A stretch of DNA of 24,799 bases from Acidobacteriota bacterium (GTDB lineage Bacteria; Acidobacteriota; Terriglobia; Terriglobales; Acidobacteriaceae), in contig JAEZPW010000293.1 in assembly GCA_023441255.1 (NCBI GenBank), forward strand, positions 1 through 24,799, written 5' to 3'. A program made the position numbers and the translations under genes. Positions 6,897-12,980 of this stretch are shown here, piece after piece (position 1 is the first letter of the stretch; every line of letters begins with the position of its first letter). The notes beneath the pieces are model-generated. The model made no database searches, had not been told where the DNA came from, and saw nothing but the letters and a program-made list of their open reading frames with translations.

Positions 6897-9278
6897 TTAT
6901 GCCTTCGCCGCCCTTGCCGGCGTAAACGCCGTCTGCTCGGTGCGCGCGATGATCTCGTCCTGCAGCGCTTTCGTCAGGTCGCAGAAGTAATCGCTGTATC
7001 CGGCAACGCGCACAATCAGGTCGCGGTACTGCTCGGGGTTGGCCTGTGCTTTGCGCAAGGTGTCCGCCGTGACGACGTTGAACTGGATGTGATGGCCATC
7101 CATTTTGAAATACGAGCGCACAAGGCGCAGCATGTTCTCCAGCCCTGCATAGCCTTCCACCAGTGAAGGCGTAAATTTCTGGTTGAGCAACGTACCGCCG
7201 GTACGAGCGTGGTCCATCTTGGCCGCCGAGCAGATCACCGCCGTCGGGCCCAGTTTGTCTGCGCCTTGCGCGGGCGAAATGCCGTCCGAATGCGGTTCCC
7301 ATGCGCGGCGCCCATCGGGAGTCGCCCCCGTGACCGAGCCGAAGTACACGTGGCACGTGGTCGAGAGATAGTTCACGCGATATGTGCCGCCTTTGGTGTT
7401 CTGGCGGCCGTTGATCTCGTCATAGAACGCGTCGAAGAGGGTCTTGAGAATGTCGTCGGCGTAGTCGTCGTCGTTGCCATACTTCGGCGTGCGGTTCCAC
7501 AGCAGCAGGCGCACTTTTTCGTGACCCTGGAAATCCGCGGCGAGTGCGTCCAGCAGGTCGCCCATGGCCAGTGTCTTCTTGTCGAAGACGTGGTACTTGA
7601 TAGCCGCCAGGCTGTCTGTGCACGTTCCCGGTGCGACACCCATGATGTAGGTCGTGTTGTAGCGCGGGCCGCAATCGTTGTAGTCCTTTCCCTTGGCTAT
7701 GCAGTCGTCCACCAGCATGGAGAGAAAGGGCGCCGGCATGTGGTCGGCGTAGAGGCGCTCAATAACGTTGTTGCCGCGAACTTTGATATCTACAAAATGA
7801 TGGAGCTGTTTGCGGAATGCCGTGAACAATTCCTCATACGTGTTGAACGTTCGCGGATCGCCCGTCTTCACGCCGATCTGCTTCATGGTGCGCGGATCGA
7901 AGCCGTTGTTCAGCGTGATCTCTAGCACCTTCGGCAGATTGAAATAGCCAGTGAGGATGTAGGCTTCCTTGCCGAACGCGCCCGTCTCGACGCAGCCCGA
8001 AGTACCGCCGCAACGCGCATCCTCGATCGACTTGCCCTGGCGCAGCAGTTCTTCGACAACCATGTCGGCGTTGAAGATCGAAGGCTGTCCCCAGCCCTTG
8101 CGCACGATCTCCAATCCGCGCTTCAGGAACCGGTCCGGATTCTTCTTGCTCAGCTGCAGGTTCGACGACGGCTGCAACAGACGCATTTCGTCGATGACGT
8201 CCAGCACAAGGTAAGCAACGTCGTTTACCCCGTCGGACCCGTCGGCTTTCAGACCACCGTTGTTGATGTTGCAGAAGTCGGTGTACGTGCCGGATTCGGC
8301 CGCTGTCACTCCCACCTTGGGCGGTGCGGGCTGATTGTTGAACTTCACCCAGAAACACTGCAGCAGTTCCTGCGCCTGTTCGCGCGTGAGTGCGCCGGCT
8401 TCGGTTCCGGCCTTATAAAAAGGATAGAGGTGCTGGTCGAGACGGCCGGGCGAAAACGAGTCCCACGTATTCAGCTCCGTCACTACCCCAAGGTGCACGA
8501 ACCAGTAAGCCTGCAGCGCTTCCCAGAAATCCTGCGGAGCGTGCGCGGGAACGGTGCGGCAGTTGCGTGCAATGCGCAGGAGTTCCTGCCTTCGCTGCGG
8601 ATCGTTTTCACTCGCGGCGAGTTCTTCGGCCTTATCGGCATGGCGCTCGGCGAATCGGACTACGGCATCGGCCGCGATCGCCATGGCCCGCAGTTCCTGC
8701 TGCTTGTCGTACGCCTGCGCGTCGTTGAAGAAGTCGAGAGTGTCGAGTGCGCGCTGCACATCTGCCTTCAGATCGAGCAGGCCCTTGCGGTAGATCACAT
8801 CACCCAGGACGGTGTGGCCGGGAGCGCGCTGCTCCATGAACTCCGTGTAGATGCCGGCCTCGTAGGCGTCCTTCCACTCCTGCGTCATCTCGCGGAAGAT
8901 CATGTCGCGCATCGAACGTCCGCGCCAGTGGGGAATGACCTCGTCGCGCTGTACCCGCCGGGCTTCGTCATCCACGCTGTAGGAGATCTTTTCGCGGGTG
9001 TCCAGCACTTCCAGGTCCTCCATGCTGTGGCAGCAGAGTTCGGGGAAACTGGGCGTGCCTTTCGGACGCGGACCGCGCTCGCCCACGATCAGCTCGCCGT
9101 CACCAATAAAGATCGTCTTGTGCTCCATCAGGTACTGGAGGGCGAGAGCACGTCGGACAGGCACAGATGTCTCGGTGCAGGTCTTGTCGAACTCGGTCAT
9201 GAGCCGCGCGCGCTCAATCGATAGGAACGGCTTCGCATCAAGGCTCTGCTGACGCAGACGCGCAACTCTGTCGTTCAT
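6897..9278 (-). CDS. hypD: Glycyl radical enzyme, probable trans-4-hydroxy-L-proline dehydratase
   Basis: A 793-aa glycyl radical enzyme. The radical Gly760 lies in RVAGYSD near the C-terminus and the thiyl-radical Cys429 in GGTSGCVETG. From memory, characterised HypD of Clostridioides difficile uses His160, Asp278, Ser334, Asp339, Phe340, Cys434, Glu436, Tyr450 and Gly765. Here His155, Asp273, Ser329, Asp334, Phe335, Cys429, Glu431, Tyr445 and Gly760 occupy the matching motifs with a constant offset of five. The GCVETG motif differs from those of choline lyase and diol dehydratases. HypD dehydrates hydroxyproline to 1-pyrroline-5-carboxylate, which P5C reductase turns into proline; the radical makes it oxygen-sensitive. 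The ATG at 9278 follows GGAGG and lies 3 bases after the activase stop, so the two are translationally coupled. No P5C reductase or transporter is visible here. The family call is certain; the substrate is a strong inference. Confidence 0.88.
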   Translation of the reverse strand: MNDRVARLRQQSLDAKPFLSIERARLMTEFDKTCTETSVPVRRALALQYLMEHKTIFIGDGELIVGERGPRPKGTPSFPELCCHSMEDLEVLDTREKISYSVDDEARRVQRDEVIPHWRGRSMRDMIFREMTQEWKDAYEAGIYTEFMEQRAPGHTVLGDVIYRKGLLDLKADVQRALDTLDFFNDAQAYDKQQELRAMAIAADAVVRFAERHADKAEELAASENDPQRRQELLRIARNCRTVPAHAPQDFWEALQAYWFVHLGVVTELNTWDSFSPGRLDQHLYPFYKAGTEAGALTREQAQELLQCFWVKFNNQPAPPKVGVTAAESGTYTDFCNINNGGLKADGSDGVNDVAYLVLDVIDEMRLLQPSSNLQLSKKNPDRFLKRGLEIVRKGWGQPSIFNADMVVEELLRQGKSIEDARCGGTSGCVETGAFGKEAYILTGYFNLPKVLEITLNNGFDPRTMKQIGVKTGDPRTFNTYEELFTAFRKQLHHFVDIKVRGNNVIERLYADHMPAPFLSMLVDDCIAKGKDYNDCGPRYNTTYIMGVAPGTCTDSLAAIKYHVFDKKTLAMGDLLDALAADFQGHEKVRLLLWNRTPKYGNDDDYADDILKTLFDAFYDEINGRQNTKGGTYRVNYLSTTCHVYFGSVTGATPDGRRAWEPHSDGISPAQGADKLGPTAVICSAAKMDHARTGGTLLNQKFTPSLVEGYAGLENMLRLVRSYFKMDGHHIQFNVVTADTLRKAQANPEQYRDLIVRVAGYSDYFCDLTKALQDEIIARTEQTAFTPARAAKA

Positions 9279-9281
9279 GAC

Positions 9282-10220
9282 TCAGCCTCCAATTCGGACA
9301 CCAAAGCCCGCTTGGGAGAATTGGTCCGATAGCTCCTTCATCTTCTGCGCCGTCGGCGCCTCCAGGCCGGATAGACGATACTCCGAACCGAGACGCTGAT
9401 ACTTGTCTGTGCCCACTTCGTGATACGGCAGCAAGTGCAGGTGCTTCAAACCCAGGTTCGCAAGGATTTCCATGGTCCCGGCGATGTTGGCCTCATCGTC
9501 ATTTATGCCGGGAATTACCGGAATGCGAACGATCACTGGTCTGCCTGCTTTGGCGGCAATGGAGAGGTTTTCCAGGATGATCTCGTTGGACACACCGGTG
9601 AACTCCCGGTGACGCGCCGGATCGACCAACTTTAGGTCGAACAGCAGGAGGTCGGCAATTGCCGCTATTCGAGAAAAGATCTCCGGCTTGGCGAAACCAC
9701 AGGTGTCCACTGCGGCATGTATTCCTTCGGCTTTGCAGGCTTTGAGCGCAGATTCGAGAAATTCTGGCTGAAGCAGCGGTTCGCCACCGGAAAAAGTCAC
9801 TCCGCCACCAGACTCTTCGAAAAACACCAAGTCGCGGCGCACTTGCTGAATCAGATTCTCGATCGTTATCGATTCACCGACAAAGCGGCGCGCGCCGCAC
9901 AAGCATCGCTCGGCACACTCGCCACATTGCGAACACAAATCTGCGTTGCGCACCGGGACGCCGTCAAAGGTAAGCGCACCGTGCTGGCAGGCGGAAACGC
10001 AGTCCCCACAACGCAGGCATCGTTCCTCCGCATACATCACTTCGGGGCACCGGCTCTGGCTCTCCGGGTTATGGCACCACCAGCAATTAAGAGGACACCC
10101 CTTGAGAAACACCGTCGTACGGATCCCCGGACCATCATGCAGAGAGAACCGCATGATGTTGAATATCAGTCCCTTGATGTCTGACAAGGGCCGTGACGCG
10201 TTGTCGGGAATCTGTCTCAT
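9282..10220 (-). CDS. hypE: Glycyl radical enzyme activating enzyme (HypD activase)
   Basis: A 312-aa radical SAM protein that generates the glycyl radical on its partner enzyme. The SAM-binding cluster motif is C-x3-C-x2-C at Cys42, Cys46 and Cys49 (GCPLNCWWCHNPE). An inserted bacterial-ferredoxin domain follows with two complete 4Fe-4S motifs: Cys68, 71, 74, 78 and Cys96, 99, 102, 106. This insert is typical of activases for the larger glycyl radical enzymes and is absent from the pyruvate formate-lyase activase. Later SAM-fold motifs are GGGVTFSGGEPLLQ, VDTCGF, LFDLKLVD and LLPYHEVGTDKY. It is the first gene of the operon and ends 3 bases before hypD starts. The ATG at 10220 has only a weak ribosome-binding site, so the exact start is uncertain. 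Naming it hypE depends on the hypD assignment. Confidence 0.87.
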   Translation of the reverse strand: MRQIPDNASRPLSDIKGLIFNIMRFSLHDGPGIRTTVFLKGCPLNCWWCHNPESQSRCPEVMYAEERCLRCGDCVSACQHGALTFDGVPVRNADLCSQCGECAERCLCGARRFVGESITIENLIQQVRRDLVFFEESGGGVTFSGGEPLLQPEFLESALKACKAEGIHAAVDTCGFAKPEIFSRIAAIADLLLFDLKLVDPARHREFTGVSNEIILENLSIAAKAGRPVIVRIPVIPGINDDEANIAGTMEILANLGLKHLHLLPYHEVGTDKYQRLGSEYRLSGLEAPTAQKMKELSDQFSQAGFGVRIGG

Positions 10221-10269
10221 CGAAATCCGGATTGGAAACTACCGCTGTTTCGCAGCTAATCGCCTTGTA

Positions 10270-10332
10270 TTGTCATCCCGAACGCAGCCTAATCGCGTTT
10301 TGTTTGTCATTCCGAGCGCAGCGAGGAACCCC
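10270..10332. repeat. Direct repeat of the TTGTCATTCCGAGCGCAGC type
   Basis: TTGTCATCCCGAACGCAGC at 10270-10288 and TTGTCATTCCGAGCGCAGC at 10304-10322 differ at two of 19 positions and lie 34 bases apart. The second continues into GAGGAACCCC. This is a motif I know as a widely dispersed intergenic repeat in several bacterial phyla. It sits in the divergent region between hypE and the deacetylase gene. Confidence 0.6.
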
Positions 10333-10505
10333 TACGCCCGGCACCCCCGTTCAGGATCAGCAAAAGACCAGACGCCACGTCTTTTTCGGCTTCGAAGGCG
10401 CTACCGTCCGGCTCCAATGATATGGCAGGCGTCTGTATACGTACATGGCTTGTGCCGAGTCAATAGCGATCGGAATTTTCAGTCGGCAGGGCACGCTGGG
10501 CCATC

Positions 10506-10511
10506 TACAAT
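10506..10511 (+). promoter_or_regulatory. Candidate -10 box (TACAAT) of the deacetylase gene
   Basis: TACAAT ends 5 bases before the in-frame GTG at 10517. If it is used, transcription would begin at or next to that start codon, giving a leaderless mRNA. No convincing -35 box is seen at 17 bases. Confidence 0.3.
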
Positions 10512-10516
10512 GTTCT

Positions 10517-11227
10517 GTGCTCGGCATATTGGCGGCAACGGCAACCGCGGCCCTATTTTCCGCGGCTGGATGGCACTCCATGGTGCCACGGTCGCAGCTT
10601 TATGGACGCACGTTCATCGGCCTGGGTAACGGCTCGAAGCTTCTGGCTCTCACCTACGACGACGGCCCGAACGACCCCTGGACCGGTCATCTGCTCGACG
10701 TCCTCGCCCGTCACGACGTCCGCGCTACCTTCTTCATGCTCGGCCGACACGTTCAGCAGCGCCCCGAAATAGCCCGCCTTGTTGCCCAGGCCGGACACGT
10801 CATCGGCAATCACACTTTCTCGCACCCCAACCTTATCTTCTCGTCACCCGCGCAGATCGCCTCCCAGATCGACGACTGCGACAGCGCTCTCGCCGATGCG
10901 GTCGGCGAACACTCGAGGCTGTTCCGGCCGCCGTTCGGAGGACGCCGTCCCGACGTGCTCTCCGCCGTGCGCCATAAAGGACTGGTCCCGGTGATGTGGT
11001 CCGTGAGCGCCTACGACTGGAATGCCGACCCGGCCGACAAGGTGGAGCGCAAGGTCGCGAGCCAGGTGCGCGGTGGGGACGTGATCCTGATGCACGATGG
11101 CGGACACCTTGCCCTTGGCGCCGACCGTTCCGCCAGCGTCGCGGCCACCGACCTGATCATCCGGCGCTACAAAGGCGAAGGCTACCGGTTCATCACCGTC
11201 CCGGAGATGATGGAAGCTCTTGTGTAG
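10517..11227 (+). CDS. Polysaccharide deacetylase (NodB homology domain)
   Basis: A carbohydrate esterase family 4 protein. From the GTG at 10517 it has 236 aa, with a hydrophobic N-terminal segment (VLGILAATATAALFSAAG) that should export or anchor it. Numbering from the upstream ATG at 10445 (260 aa), the NodB motifs are complete: catalytic and metal Asp72-Asp73 in TYDDGP, metal-binding His123 and His127 in GNHTFSHP, RPPFG at 161-165, a WSVSAYDW block at 185-192, and His217 in ILMHDGG. The enzyme should remove N- or O-acetyl groups from an extracellular or cell-wall glycan such as peptidoglycan or chitin-like material; the substrate cannot be read from the sequence. I prefer the GTG start because it puts the hydrophobic segment at the N-terminus. 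Its last codons and stop lie inside the first unit of a 41-bp tandem repeat. Confidence 0.9.
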   Translation: MLGILAATATAALFSAAGWHSMVPRSQLYGRTFIGLGNGSKLLALTYDDGPNDPWTGHLLDVLARHDVRATFFMLGRHVQQRPEIARLVAQAGHVIGNHTFSHPNLIFSSPAQIASQIDDCDSALADAVGEHSRLFRPPFGGRRPDVLSAVRHKGLVPVMWSVSAYDWNADPADKVERKVASQVRGGDVILMHDGGHLALGADRSASVAATDLIIRRYKGEGYRFITVPEMMEALV

Positions 11228-11337
11228 GGACGGGTATCCAGCCCGTCCAGCGTGTAGCTCTTGTGTAGGGACGGGTCTCTGACCCGTCCAGTCTCTAGCT
11301 CTTGTGTAGGGAAGGGTCTCTGACCCGTCCGGTCTGC
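11215..11337 (+). repeat. Three 41-bp tandem repeats, each a TCT-loop hairpin
   Basis: Units start at 11215, 11256 and 11297, each with AGCTCTTGTGTAGGGA at its head and a GGGT...ACCC hairpin inside. Unit 2 has stem GGACGGGTC, loop TCT and stem GACCCGTCC; unit 1 has a changed loop and unit 3 has one stem mismatch. The first unit contains the last codons and the TAG stop of the deacetylase gene, so the duplicated block includes the gene's own end. Confidence 0.85.
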
Positions 11338-11415
11338 ATCGTCCGCTGATCGACACAGGTGACCGCGGTCACCACCCGCCTTGCTCGCGCCGTTCGCCCC
11401 TGCACCGATTTCGTT

Positions 11416-11421
11416 TACACT
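11416..11421 (+). promoter_or_regulatory. Candidate -10 box (TACACT) of xseA
   Basis: TTTACACT ends 7 bases before the GTG at 11429, again compatible with transcription starting on or beside the start codon. There is no clear -35 element and no ribosome-binding site before this GTG. Confidence 0.3.
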
Positions 11422-11428
11422 GCCATCG

Positions 11429-12796
11429 GTGGGCAGCTCCGACCAACTCGGTTTCACCTTCCAGCCGCCGCAGCGGCGCATCTGGACAGTGCGCGACCTG
11501 GTCGGCGCAGTGCGCACCCAGGTCGAGCGTGCTTATGCCGATGTGTGGGTCGAGGGCGAGATATCCAACTTTCGCGCCGCTGAGTCAGGTCACCTCTATT
11601 TCACGCTCAAGGACAACGGAGCGCAGCTGCGCATCGTGATGTTCCGTTCGCAGGCGCGCTTGCTGCGATTCCGGCCGGAAAATGGGTTGCAGGTTCTCGC
11701 TCGCGGACGCGTGACCGTGTATGAGGACCGCGGCGAGTTGCAGATCCTCGCCGAATATCTCGAGCCCAAGGGCGCAGGCGCTTTACAGATCGCGTTCGAG
11801 CAGCTGAAAGCCAAGCTGCAGGCTGAAGGATTGTTCGAGCAGTCGCGCAAGAAGCCCCTGCCTCCGCTGCCGCGCCGCATCGGTATCGTCACCTCGCCGC
11901 GCGGGGCGGCGCTGCAGGACATCCTGAACATCATTCGCCGACGCCACCGCAACGTGAACGTCGTCATCTTCCCGGCACAGGTCCAGGGAGACGCCGCTTC
12001 GCACGAAGTTGCCGCAGGTGTGCGCTACTTCAACCGCGCCAGCGACGTTGAAGTGATCCTCGTGGCTCGCGGCGGCGGTTCGGTCGAAGACCTGGCCGCG
12101 TTCAACGACGAAGGTCTCGCCCGCGTTGTCGCGTCATCGAAGATCCCTGTGATTTCAGCCGTGGGCCACGAGACCGACTTCACCATCTGCGACTTCGTGG
12201 CCGACCTGCGCGCGCCCACCCCGTCGGCTGCGGCCGAACTGGTCATCCGTTCACGCCAGAGCCTCGACGACAAGCTCGCCGGCCTGCATCAGCGGCTGAC
12301 CCGCGCCGTACAGTTCCAGTTGCTCTCCGCGCGCAACTCGCTCACCGAACTGATGCGCCACCGGGCGTTCGCACGCACCACCGACATCATTCATCGACGC
12401 CAGCAGCGCGCCGACGAACTCACGTTTCGTCTGGTCGCAGCAATGCGCGAGGTACTGAAGCGCTACCGCCGTCGGCTCGACCTCGCCGTAGCGCGTGTGC
12501 GTTTCCACGATCTGCGGCGCGCACTCGCTGCAAATCGTCAGGCCCTTGAGGCGCGCACCACCGCACTCGGGTCGGTGATGCGTCGCGGACTGGTCGACCG
12601 CCGACACCATCTCGACCGGCTCACCGGCAGGCTGCACGCGCTATCACCCGTCGCGATACTCGAACGCGGCTACGCGCTGGTATTCGACGCGGCCGGAAAC
12701 CTCGTCAAGGACGCCGCACAACTCGCGCCCGGAGACGATATGTCCGCAAGGCTGGCGCGCGGCAGCGTGACCGCAACGGTGAAGCAGCGAAGCTGA
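11429..12796 (+). CDS. xseA: Exodeoxyribonuclease VII large subunit
   Basis: A 455-aa (471 aa from the TTG at 11381) large subunit of the ATP-independent single-strand exonuclease VII, which acts in DNA repair. The N-terminal OB-fold domain includes VWVEGEISNFRAAESGHLYF and LKDNGAQLRIVMFR. The catalytic domain includes PRRIGIVTSPRGAALQDI, ILVARGGGSVEDLAAFNDE and GHETDFTICDFVADLRAPTP. A long Arg-rich helical region follows, ending in LSPVAILERGYALV, the usual C-terminal block. Length is normal. I favour the GTG at 11429 because the OB domain begins shortly after it and a -10-like box precedes it; this is not certain. The small subunit gene xseB, which often follows, is absent here; the next gene encodes a secreted VWFA protein. 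The family call is certain. Confidence 0.95.
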   Translation: MGSSDQLGFTFQPPQRRIWTVRDLVGAVRTQVERAYADVWVEGEISNFRAAESGHLYFTLKDNGAQLRIVMFRSQARLLRFRPENGLQVLARGRVTVYEDRGELQILAEYLEPKGAGALQIAFEQLKAKLQAEGLFEQSRKKPLPPLPRRIGIVTSPRGAALQDILNIIRRRHRNVNVVIFPAQVQGDAASHEVAAGVRYFNRASDVEVILVARGGGSVEDLAAFNDEGLARVVASSKIPVISAVGHETDFTICDFVADLRAPTPSAAAELVIRSRQSLDDKLAGLHQRLTRAVQFQLLSARNSLTELMRHRAFARTTDIIHRRQQRADELTFRLVAAMREVLKRYRRRLDLAVARVRFHDLRRALAANRQALEARTTALGSVMRRGLVDRRHHLDRLTGRLHALSPVAILERGYALVFDAAGNLVKDAAQLAPGDDMSARLARGSVTATVKQRS

Positions 12797-12980
12797 AACA
12801 ACCTCGACTGCACGATCCGCCTGTTCTCGTCGGCGAACCAGCCGTATACTGCGGCTTGCGATCCAAACGGCGACCGACGGCTTAATGGCACCCTGCTAGT
12901 GTTCCTTCGCTCATGAGGGCCGATGTCACGGCCGGCCATCCTTAGTAATCGCAAACCGCTGCGACGAGAGGTCCACCCCG

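Noticed and set aside
8430..9224. 264-codon open frame on the plus strand opposite hypD
   Set aside because: It is antisense to a gene with all catalytic residues and reads as low-information sequence without a start site.
11215..11337. Possible CRISPR array
   Set aside because: The 41-bp units are directly adjacent with no unique spacers and only three copies; this is a plain tandem repeat with an internal hairpin.
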